Source: an uncultured Aquimarina sp. (lineage in GTDB: Bacteria > Bacteroidota > Bacteroidia > Flavobacteriales > Flavobacteriaceae). From it: DNA of 64,000 nucleotides. Below, piece after piece: positions 34,291-42,879 of the stretch (position 1 is its first letter; each line of letters begins with the position of its first letter). The notes beneath the pieces are model-generated. The model saw only the letters and a list, made by a program, of their open reading frames with translations. It was not told the DNA's origin and searched no databases. The translations under genes were made by a program, and so were the position numbers. The DNA lies in the NCBI GenBank assembly GCA_947498595.1, contig CANMKX010000001.1, positions 186,001-250,000 on the forward strand. Reading direction: 5' to 3'.

Positions 34291-36333
34291 ATGGAAAATA
34301 AAGTAGAGTTTCTACAGCACAATTTACCAAACCTGCAATCTGGTAGATATACTTTAGATGTAGAACAAACAATATATACACCAGATGGGCGAATTCCTCG
34401 CCCAGCTGGTAACCAACCATCTTTTTCAACAAGTCAAGATATTTTTATTTCTGGACAACGTTTTTTACTTGATGGAGGCCAAGTAAGAGCCGTTTTTCCT
34501 CCACAAGGAAATTATGGAAACTATTCGCAACGTTTACCTCATATAACGTTAAATAGACCAACACTACCTTGGGAAAGAGCTGTAAGAGATAATGATACAA
34601 AAACTCCTTGGATGGCACTTTTAGTGCTTGAAGAAGGAGATATAATTACAGAAAAGCAACTGTCTTTAGCTAATTTAAGAAAAACTGCGTCTGAAACACC
34701 TGCGGTTGACTTTCCAACAGTTGAGATGGAATTGTGTGAAGATGAAGATGAAAATGTTAATGTTATAGATGTTAAAAAGGGAGTATTAGGTAAAATTATC
34801 CCTTCAGTAGAAGAGCTGAGATATCTAGTACATATCAGAAAAAGTGATACCGAAGCTCCATTTGCTACTGTAATAGCAAATAGACTACCAAAACCTAATG
34901 TACGTAATATTGTACATTTAGTATCTCTAGATGATCGTTATGATGCAGCAGGTAACTTTGTTTATAATAGTGCTACAAATGATGAAGATCTAGTACGTTT
35001 AGTAAGTCTTCATAAATGGAGTTTTACAGTAAGTAGTCCGGATGATACCTTTGCTCGTATTTTAAATAGAGTAGGAGAAGGAACAAGTACCTTAAAGAAA
35101 CCTGTAAAAGCAAGTGATCCAGAATTCTTAACAAATATATTAAATGAAGGGAATTCAGTATTACCACAATTCTTTAGAGACGGAAGTTCATCAATATCAT
35201 ATTATAGAGGCCCTTTTGTACCAGGATTCAATAGTGAACCTTTAAACTTACTACCAGCGATGAATCAAGATCAATTAATGATTTTTGATTCAACAAAACA
35301 AATGTTTGATACTTCATATGCATCAGCTTGGATAGTAGGACGTATGTTAACATTACAAAACAAACGTGTTTCAGGAGCTTTATATGAGTGGAAACGTAAA
35401 AGAATGTGCCAGATTACTTCTATGAAACAACGAGAAGGAATGACACATTTACCACAATATCAAAGAGCAATGGCAAATGCTCCAGTTCCTGAAGTAGTTA
35501 CGTCTTGGTTTGATAGTTTAAGTGAATTAACTGGAGTTCCTTTTGTGTATTTAGTACCGGATGAAGCAATGCTTCCAGAAGAATCAATACGATTTTTTCA
35601 GGTAGATACTAATTGGGTAGCTTGTTTATTAGATGGAGCACTTAGTATTGGACGTAATAGTCAACAAGATACAGAGAACGACAAAATGCTAATATCAGAA
35701 GTATTAACAAGACCAAGTAGTTCTAATAAAAAGCCGTGTTTTGATGATATTTTACGCAGATATAAAACAGATGAAGAATTAGCAGCAGATACTTTACCAA
35801 CAACGGCTTGTATGAGTGGAGTATTATTAAGATCATCAGTTGTAGCAGGTTGGCCAGATTTATTAGTAGATGGTTTTGATGAAGTAGTAGATGCATCTGA
35901 TTTTGTGCCTTCTGCATCAGCACAACGATTGGTGAGAAAAGATAATTTATCAACAGATACATTGGTTTGTTTATTCGAAGGAGAAGTAGGAACTGTAGAC
36001 TTTCATTTAATGCCAGAAGCATTGCAATTTGGAGTAAATGATCCTAATAATCCAGAAGATAATTGCCCTCAAGATCTTACTGGTACACTTACCAACGAAC
36101 AGATTCTAGATTGTACTACCCATAAAGTTTTAAGAGATGCTGATGGATCGCAAAGTGAAGAAGCAGTGAAGGTACCTTTTAAAAATAATGATCAAGAAAA
36201 TCAACGCGTAATTGATGTATTGAATTTAGTAACCAATATTAATACTAAAATGGGATTTGATATTGATAATTCAGCAGAATTAGCATTACAGATGATTGAA
36301 GGAGCTGAAAAAATAAGATTCAATCGTGGTTAA
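34291..36333 (+). CDS. large protein of unknown function (DUF6603-associated)
   Basis: A 680-residue soluble protein without signal peptide. The N-terminal 110 residues are rich in strands and aromatic/Pro motifs: RYTLDVEQTI, RFLLDGGQVRAVFPPQGNYG, then LPHITLNRPTLPWERAV and TPWMALLVLEEGD. These well-formed blocks look conserved, though I cannot name the family. An acidic patch CEDEDENVNVID lies near residue 150. The C-terminal half is mixed alpha/beta with several Cys (for instance ACMSGVLLRSS and DNCPQDLTG). It is 27 bp from the DUF6603 gene and 24 bp from the next, so all are one operon. A structural or shell-like role is only a guess. Confidence 0.6.
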   Translation: MENKVEFLQHNLPNLQSGRYTLDVEQTIYTPDGRIPRPAGNQPSFSTSQDIFISGQRFLLDGGQVRAVFPPQGNYGNYSQRLPHITLNRPTLPWERAVRDNDTKTPWMALLVLEEGDIITEKQLSLANLRKTASETPAVDFPTVEMELCEDEDENVNVIDVKKGVLGKIIPSVEELRYLVHIRKSDTEAPFATVIANRLPKPNVRNIVHLVSLDDRYDAAGNFVYNSATNDEDLVRLVSLHKWSFTVSSPDDTFARILNRVGEGTSTLKKPVKASDPEFLTNILNEGNSVLPQFFRDGSSSISYYRGPFVPGFNSEPLNLLPAMNQDQLMIFDSTKQMFDTSYASAWIVGRMLTLQNKRVSGALYEWKRKRMCQITSMKQREGMTHLPQYQRAMANAPVPEVVTSWFDSLSELTGVPFVYLVPDEAMLPEESIRFFQVDTNWVACLLDGALSIGRNSQQDTENDKMLISEVLTRPSSSNKKPCFDDILRRYKTDEELAADTLPTTACMSGVLLRSSVVAGWPDLLVDGFDEVVDASDFVPSASAQRLVRKDNLSTDTLVCLFEGEVGTVDFHLMPEALQFGVNDPNNPEDNCPQDLTGTLTNEQILDCTTHKVLRDADGSQSEEAVKVPFKNNDQENQRVIDVLNLVTNINTKMGFDIDNSAELALQMIEGAEKIRFNRG

Positions 36334-36357
36334 TAACATCAAATTAAAATAGAACAA

Positions 36358-39300
36358 ATGCAAAATAACATATTAGTAATACCAATTAAAATAGATGGCC
36401 TAATATTAGATAAAGCCACTTCGGTAGTAGAATCTTTAGCTAGTTTTGATCGCCTTCCGTATACAGATACAGTATACGATCGTAATCCAGAAACACCATT
36501 TATTAGTGAAGATATTGTTACACCACCTTTTGCACCTAAAAACATGCGATTGGGAGCAGGAGCGCATTTACATTGGGCATTACCAGACGCATTGGCAACA
36601 ATGAATATGGAAGGAGAGAATGCAGGAATGCCTTTAGCACCTAATAGATGGTTAGTTTTTAGAAATAGTCCATCATTAGGAAATAAAGTGCAGTTTATTG
36701 AAAGTGATTATGTTCACCCTTTAGGAGAAGGAACAGAAAACACACCTTATCCAGTTTCTAAAGACTTGTATACTCCCAATAATGAAACATTTAGACATAT
36801 TGGACGTAAATTAGATCCAGCTAGTTTTGTAGCCGATGAGGATACAAGTAAACCAGATGCAGAATATTTAAATACAAATGATAGTTTTGGAAGTAAATTA
36901 ACGCCATTAGGATATGGAGATACTAACTTTGCAGCATTTTATCCAAGTTGTCACAGTGTATTTGGTTATCATGATGCTGATGTAAATACAACCAATGCTA
37001 CAGATGTTACATATGAAGTATATGGATGGTATGCAGATGCTGCTGATGATCAATTACGAAAGTTTGTTGAAATGTATCAAACAGAGCAAGCAAACAAAGG
37101 AAATACGGTAACTCCAGAGTTAGTATTTGATGCAATACAAGAAGAATTTGATTGGAAAATTACTTCAGGGAAAGAAAAATTTGCAAGCGCATCTATATTA
37201 TCAGACACTGTTCAAGTACCTAATAGATCAATGTGTGCTGGGGTTCTAGAATTTACAGGTACAGCTACTCCTGCAAAATCAGAAGATGTTGATATTGCTA
37301 TAGGATATAGTGGACCAGAAGCTTTAGGAAGTTATTTAGCTAAAACAATTTCAGAAAAACCAGAAGTTGAATTATCTAAAAAATTAATTGAAGAACAATT
37401 TGAATCTATTCTTCAAAAAGAAAAATTAGACCATCTACAATTAGATGTAATGGCTAAGATGAAAGAAGCTTGTCATGAACATGGTTTCATGGCTGTTGAT
37501 CCAGGAAATATTTGGGAGATAGCAGTAGAAGATAATTCTAATATGTCTGCTGATGCTCAAATGGGAGGAATGCGTGAGAATATGCAAATCCCTACAAATT
37601 TAGCAGCGATGCTTGATAAAGTAAATGTTTTACAACGCGTTTACAATAAAGCACAAAGAGAAATCCTTGATGCTAGACAGCAATTATTTTCAGACTGGAA
37701 TAAGTATATGGTTTCTACATACCCAATTAGTGGGGTACAAGGAGATTATCCAGACACAGATGATATTAGAAATTTTATTGATGCTAAAAGTTTAGGACCT
37801 CTAGAAGACTTAATCATTAAGACAGGTTTTTACGAATTAACAAGAGATGATCAAGATTGCGTTACGAGCGCATCTGTAATGCAAGGAGTTGGACTTGATG
37901 CAACTGCAAGTGATTTGGTAGCAGCATTAAATAGCTTATTAAATGAGTTAGAAGCATTAAATGCAGGAACAAGTACGAATATGGCAATGGCAGAATATTG
38001 CTTAAAAGAAGTACAGGAACCAAGATATTGGGAACCAAGAGAACCAGTATTGATGTTGAAAGGAGATGCTATTACTAGTTCTGATAGACACGGTAGAGAT
38101 GGAGAAGAAGAAAATGGATTATTGAGCTGTGTGTTATTTAATATGAAGGATAGTGAGGCATTGTTTCATAACGATGTTCAAGCGTTGAGTGGATTATTCA
38201 CAGATGACAATAAAAATCTTGAAACAGCAGGGAGACAAGTGTTGGGAGCAGGAGTACGAACTCAAAATCAACAACCTTGGAATCCATTATTGTTAGAGTG
38301 GGAAGCTAATATTGCACCAGTAGCTAATGGAAGTAATATGAGAAGTATGAATAGTCGATATACAAAAGACTATATAACTTCTAATTTTGATTTACCTAAA
38401 GAATCTTGTGATTTAATTTTAAAAGATGATCAAGAAACGTTTGAAACGACGGATACTTATACAGGTAGAATAGCGCTTGATGGATTTGCAACGGATACTT
38501 TTATTTTACAATTAAGAGAGTATTTAAGAAAAGAAATTGCAGGAGATTATTTAAGTCAAGATAGTATTACTATTCCTGAAGAAATGACTTCAGAAGAGTT
38601 TTTTAATGCACATGTAAACGATGCAATTACACTATATGAAGCAAAAGATACAGCTGATAAAAGATCGGCAGTAGATAATGCAATTATTGCTTATAAAGAA
38701 CTTACAGAAGAAGGTGTTTTTGTTCTATCTCAAACAATAAGTGGTTTTAATGACCAATTGAGACAACAACTAGCAACATTACAATTAGATGTAGCAGATC
38801 CTATAGGTTTCCAATATGACCAAGCATTTGCACAACGTGTAATGACTTTATTAGGTGATGAAAATAATACAGCAGCATTGCCATTAGCTAGTTTTAGTCC
38901 AATACGAACTGGATTATTAAGAATGCAACGATTACGTTTATTAGATACTTTTGGAAGAGTACAAGATTTAACAATAGACAATTCTAAAGTAGTTGCAACA
39001 GAAAGTTTAGCTACAGAAAAAGGAGATTTTCATGCTTACTTTAATCCTAGATTAGTTCAAGGAAGTAAAATGAATTTTAGATGGTTATCTGCTAAACATC
39101 CAGAAATGGAAGCAAATTCTCATCCTGATACAACACCAGTTTGTGGATGGATTGTACCAGTATTCTTTGATGGAAGTTTTAATATTTATAATACAGATGG
39201 AGATGTATTAGGTATTTTACCTCAGAATGCGGTATGGGAAGCAGCTCCTGGCGGAGGAATCGAAAACCCTTCTGATATTCCAAATATTGCATTAAGAAAT

Positions 39301-40746
39301 TTTGTATTGCATTTAATAGGAAAAGGCGCAAATTTCTTATCAGGATTAATTGATTCAATGGAAGAGTCTACGCGAAGATCAGAAACTGAACCAGGAGGTC
39401 AAGGATCAGAATTGTCGTTAATTACAGGGAAACCTTTAGCTATCGTTAGATCAACAATTGATTGGTTTGTAGAAGGACAAGCAGCTATTGATCAAAGTTG
39501 GACTTCTTTCCGATTAGATTTACAAAGAGGAGAACGTCATAAAGCAGGATTTGATGAAGTTGAATTCCCAATTAGAGTTGGAGAATATGCTCAAATGAAT
39601 GATGGAGTAATAGGATATTTTGTTGAAGATGAAGGGAAATACGAAAACGATACATTTTATGCGCCTAAAAATCAAGGCTTTCATCACCAGTTAATCAAAT
39701 CACAAAATGACTCTGATAATCCAGTAAATATTAACGTGACGATTAATGAAGATGCTAAAACATTATTAATGTTAGTAGATCCAATGGCAAAAGTGCATTT
39801 GACTAGTGGAGTACTACCTACAAAAGTAATTTCAATTATACCAGAGCATTATAGAAAAGCTTTAGAAAGTTTAGAAATAATTTTCCAAGTAGCACCTATA
39901 CTATCAGGTAAATCAAAATTTGAAATTCCTGTACCAGATGAAGAAGGTTATTATTGGTCTTGGCAACAAGAAACCAAAGGAGCTAATGGAGCACCTGGAT
40001 GGAAATCTATCTTACGTCAGGGAGTGATACAAAAACGAATGACAATAGCAAGATTTAATCAAGATGAAGCATTTTGGCAAGCATTATTGCAAGCGAGATG
40101 GATTGATGGGTTAGATGGAACGGCTAGTAATGCACATGTGTTAAAAGATGGAGATGATTTCCCAGAAAGTATTCAAGGATTTGAACCTAATACAATGGAT
40201 ATTAATAACCTAATATCAATGAATACTGTTAATGGAGTTGTTGAGAGAGAAGTAATAGAAAGTTATTTCGTACCGAGATTCAATGATTTTATAACAGAGC
40301 TTGTAGCAAATGACTGGATAGAAATAGCTAATGCTAAAGGGAATTACCCAATAGCTTCTACGCAAAATCCTCAAGGGATTGGTAGTGAATTTGCTTTTAC
40401 AATGGGACATATTAATATGTTGAGAAAGCAACGTTTAAACAGAGGTTTTATCACTGCTAATGAATTGAGAGCATGCCTAGCGCAAGGAGGTGTAACACTT
40501 TGGAAAAACTTAATTGAAGGAGATGTTTTAAACCCAGTTTACCTTGACGCAACTGTTGGACAAGCAATTGATGCAAGTGAGCGCGTATCAGAAAACTTAC
40601 CAGCCGCTTATCAGAATTTACAAGAAGAAATTGAAAAACTTTTAGCGGAAGATGGATTTGCAAAACCAACAGCAAATGCAAGTTATCCAGCGAACCCTCA
40701 ATTTAATGAAGGATGGTTACGATTAACCAAATTACAAGAAAGATAA
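36358..40746 (+). CDS. very large protein of unknown function (DUF6603-associated)
   Basis: A 1462-residue soluble protein without signal peptide. The N-terminal block FAPKNMRLGAGAHLHWALPDAL (residues 59-80), followed by MPLAPNRWLVFRNSP, is distinctive and looks like a conserved family signature. Residues about 330-480 are helical and charged (coiled-coil-like: SKKLIEEQFESILQKEKLDHLQLDVMAKM...). The second half is beta-rich, with FNPRLVQGSKMNFRWLSA, WIVPVFFDGSFNIYNTDGDVLGILP and a long C-terminal Trp-containing region. No catalytic motif is recognised. Together with the preceding two genes it forms a conserved-looking trio of giant proteins. It is followed 40 bp later by the first fibre gene. 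Confidence 0.6.
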   Translation: MQNNILVIPIKIDGLILDKATSVVESLASFDRLPYTDTVYDRNPETPFISEDIVTPPFAPKNMRLGAGAHLHWALPDALATMNMEGENAGMPLAPNRWLVFRNSPSLGNKVQFIESDYVHPLGEGTENTPYPVSKDLYTPNNETFRHIGRKLDPASFVADEDTSKPDAEYLNTNDSFGSKLTPLGYGDTNFAAFYPSCHSVFGYHDADVNTTNATDVTYEVYGWYADAADDQLRKFVEMYQTEQANKGNTVTPELVFDAIQEEFDWKITSGKEKFASASILSDTVQVPNRSMCAGVLEFTGTATPAKSEDVDIAIGYSGPEALGSYLAKTISEKPEVELSKKLIEEQFESILQKEKLDHLQLDVMAKMKEACHEHGFMAVDPGNIWEIAVEDNSNMSADAQMGGMRENMQIPTNLAAMLDKVNVLQRVYNKAQREILDARQQLFSDWNKYMVSTYPISGVQGDYPDTDDIRNFIDAKSLGPLEDLIIKTGFYELTRDDQDCVTSASVMQGVGLDATASDLVAALNSLLNELEALNAGTSTNMAMAEYCLKEVQEPRYWEPREPVLMLKGDAITSSDRHGRDGEEENGLLSCVLFNMKDSEALFHNDVQALSGLFTDDNKNLETAGRQVLGAGVRTQNQQPWNPLLLEWEANIAPVANGSNMRSMNSRYTKDYITSNFDLPKESCDLILKDDQETFETTDTYTGRIALDGFATDTFILQLREYLRKEIAGDYLSQDSITIPEEMTSEEFFNAHVNDAITLYEAKDTADKRSAVDNAIIAYKELTEEGVFVLSQTISGFNDQLRQQLATLQLDVADPIGFQYDQAFAQRVMTLLGDENNTAALPLASFSPIRTGLLRMQRLRLLDTFGRVQDLTIDNSKVVATESLATEKGDFHAYFNPRLVQGSKMNFRWLSAKHPEMEANSHPDTTPVCGWIVPVFFDGSFNIYNTDGDVLGILPQNAVWEAAPGGGIENPSDIPNIALRNFVLHLIGKGANFLSGLIDSMEESTRRSETEPGGQGSELSLITGKPLAIVRSTIDWFVEGQAAIDQSWTSFRLDLQRGERHKAGFDEVEFPIRVGEYAQMNDGVIGYFVEDEGKYENDTFYAPKNQGFHHQLIKSQNDSDNPVNINVTINEDAKTLLMLVDPMAKVHLTSGVLPTKVISIIPEHYRKALESLEIIFQVAPILSGKSKFEIPVPDEEGYYWSWQQETKGANGAPGWKSILRQGVIQKRMTIARFNQDEAFWQALLQARWIDGLDGTASNAHVLKDGDDFPESIQGFEPNTMDINNLISMNTVNGVVEREVIESYFVPRFNDFITELVANDWIEIANAKGNYPIASTQNPQGIGSEFAFTMGHINMLRKQRLNRGFITANELRACLAQGGVTLWKNLIEGDVLNPVYLDATVGQAIDASERVSENLPAAYQNLQEEIEKLLAEDGFAKPTANASYPANPQFNEGWLRLTKLQER

Positions 40747-40786
40747 GAAGAAGCTAAAAGAAAAATAAATTAAAAAATACAATTAT

Positions 40787-42607
40787 ATGAATAACCCAAG
40801 TGTAGTAACTTCAGTTCCATTTAATTTTAGAATTACGAGTCAAAATCAAAGTGATGTATTATTCATCACTAATAAACCAGAAGGAGAAACGGTTAATGTT
40901 GAAGTAAGAAACCAAACAGGAAACCCTGTAACTTATAAGCAATTAGCATCCAGCGTTGCAACAGTTGATAATCATCATTTTGAACTACGTTTTAGACCAG
41001 GGATATTAGAAGTAGATGCGATTGATTCTATTGGAATTGCAAATCACGGGTGGATGGTTTCTGCAGCAGTTAATACTTTAGATGGAACCGTTTCTGTGTA
41101 TGTACTTAAGACAGCGACAGCTATTATGGAGGTTAATGGGGAGTTAATTTTACAATTAACAAACCTGAAAATTGATGGAACTAGAGGCGCAAGAAGTAGT
41201 AATGTGGAGATCAATTTTAAAAACTTATTAGTACAAGATGATGAGTTTTCAGGACGTGATTTGGAGCGTGTTGGAATCATTAACCAAATAGGTTTGGTTG
41301 ATATGCCATTACGTTTTTACTTCCGTTACTTTAACAAAGTCTTAAATGATAATAGAAAGCAGAAATTAACATTAGACTTTTTTAATAGTTCATCAGAAAA
41401 TGTTATTAGATTAACTCCAGAAAGTCAATTTATAATTTCTTTTGATACAGTTGGATCACCGGCATTGCATACAGATATTAATACGATAAGATCAGTTTCA
41501 ATTACAGGAGGTACTCCAGGTATGTATACTATTACACCGCCTGATTCTCAAGATCAAAATCCTAAATGGGTTATTTCGGTAAATCAAAATGTAGAAGTAG
41601 GACAAGGTGAAAGCTTAAGTTTTACGATAGATAACATTAAAGCTGATCAAGCAGGAATAACAAATATGTATATTTCATATCGTAACATTCCATCGTATCA
41701 GGATAATATGTCTATTATGACTATTGAGAGAACTCCAATACATGTAGAAGCTAGAGATGGATCTATGAGTAAAAATGTAGGTATTGGAACAAATTCTCCA
41801 AGTCAGAAATTACATGTAAGCGAAGGAAATGCTCAAATTGATGGAGATGTTAAAATTCAAGGAAATACAGGGATAGGAACAACTAATCCGCAAAGAAGAT
41901 TACATGTTGAAGGTGGAGATATTTTATTAACAGATAATTCTTATGCTGTAAATAAAAATGAAGGACCAGAACTGATTTTTAAATCTGGAATTGAAACTGC
42001 AAAAATTGTAGGAGTAGATGAGCGTGCCAGTAATACAGGTAGATATCAAGGAGGACTTGTAATGAAGACGAGAGTGCATACTGGTGGTAGTGATAATGGT
42101 CATTATGAAAGAATGCGTATTACTCATGAGGGACGTGTAGGAATCGGTACAAGTAGCCCAACAGACCTTTTACATGTTGATGGTAAAATCAGAGCGAATG
42201 ATATGCTTATTTCTGGTCATTTAGATGTAAATGGTGATTTAAGAACTGATGGACCATTGAATTTAATTCCTGATAGTGATAATTCAGGAGATGCACATGT
42301 AAGAGTACGTGGTAATACTCCTATTGTTTTTAGAAGATATAATAATATTGGAGATTACAGAGTAGGTAGTAATACGTATAATACAAATTACTCTTCTAAC
42401 GACTATAATGCAGCTGTTACAGGTTTTTGGGCAAATGATTATGATTACGACGAAAACGGAACAAAATCTGGGTTAAGAGTGCGTATGCTTCAAAAAAGTG
42501 GAAAATGGCATATAGAAGCAGAAATGCCATCTCATAATAATAGTGAAAGTTGGTATGTAGATGTAATGTTTGTTCGTAAAGAAATATCGAGCAGATCAGG
42601 TTATTAA
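40787..42607 (+). CDS. fibre-like protein without chaperone domain
   Basis: A 606-residue protein without signal peptide. Residues 1-320 are a beta-rich domain shared with the 42880 protein (SQNQSDVLFIT, NQTGNPVTY, FSGRDLERVGIINQ, VDMPLRFYFRYFNKVL are nearly identical in both). Residues about 335-490 carry tail-fibre-type repeats of the form VGIGTNSPSQKLHV, IGIGTTNPQRRLHV, VGIGTSSPTDLLHV, typical of trimeric fibres of phages and Bacteroidota surface proteins. The unique C-terminus (about 500-606), rich in Tyr, Asn and Asp, could be the tip or receptor-binding part. Unlike its neighbour it lacks an S74 chaperone domain. Two related hairpins follow the stop. Confidence 0.75.
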   Translation: MNNPSVVTSVPFNFRITSQNQSDVLFITNKPEGETVNVEVRNQTGNPVTYKQLASSVATVDNHHFELRFRPGILEVDAIDSIGIANHGWMVSAAVNTLDGTVSVYVLKTATAIMEVNGELILQLTNLKIDGTRGARSSNVEINFKNLLVQDDEFSGRDLERVGIINQIGLVDMPLRFYFRYFNKVLNDNRKQKLTLDFFNSSSENVIRLTPESQFIISFDTVGSPALHTDINTIRSVSITGGTPGMYTITPPDSQDQNPKWVISVNQNVEVGQGESLSFTIDNIKADQAGITNMYISYRNIPSYQDNMSIMTIERTPIHVEARDGSMSKNVGIGTNSPSQKLHVSEGNAQIDGDVKIQGNTGIGTTNPQRRLHVEGGDILLTDNSYAVNKNEGPELIFKSGIETAKIVGVDERASNTGRYQGGLVMKTRVHTGGSDNGHYERMRITHEGRVGIGTSSPTDLLHVDGKIRANDMLISGHLDVNGDLRTDGPLNLIPDSDNSGDAHVRVRGNTPIVFRRYNNIGDYRVGSNTYNTNYSSNDYNAAVTGFWANDYDYDENGTKSGLRVRMLQKSGKWHIEAEMPSHNNSESWYVDVMFVRKEISSRSGY

Positions 42608-42645
42608 TATTTAATAAAACTAATTTTTGTTGTTTTCATGATAGT

Positions 42646-42696
42646 AGAATTATGGCTTAGAATAGTCTTGACAGTATTAATCTAAGTCATAATTCT
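42646..42696 (+). repeat. hairpin element copy 1
   Basis: Arms AGAATTATGGCTTAGA (42646-42661) and TCTAAGTCATAATTCT (42681-42696) pair over 16 positions if one G-U is allowed, with a 19-nt loop. A conserved lead AACTAATTTTTGTTGTTTT precedes it (about 42619-42637). No T-run follows. First of four related elements at the locus. Confidence 0.6.
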
Positions 42697-42777
42697 TATG
42701 AAATGCAGAAATAATCCAATATTCCTTTTTTGATAAGAAGGAAAATCAAAACTAATTTTTGTTGTTTTTATGATAGT

Positions 42778-42828
42778 TGAGTTATGGTTATAGGTAGCCA
42801 TGACAGGATTAACGTATGCCATAACTCT
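42778..42828 (+). repeat. hairpin element copy 2
   Basis: Arms GAGTTATGG (42779-42787) and CCATAACTC (42819-42827) with extra pairing inside. The same lead AACTAATTTTTGTTGTTTT precedes it (about 42751-42769), and the loop shares GACAG(G/T)ATTAA with copy 1. The A-T pair of copy 1 (GAATT/AATTC) is G-C here (GAGTT/AACTC), a compensating change. Copies 1 and 2 occupy most of the 272-bp gap 42608-42879. Confidence 0.6.
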
Positions 42829-42879
42829 TCTTAAAAAAACAATTTTTTTAATTAATAGTATAACATAATAAAAATAACA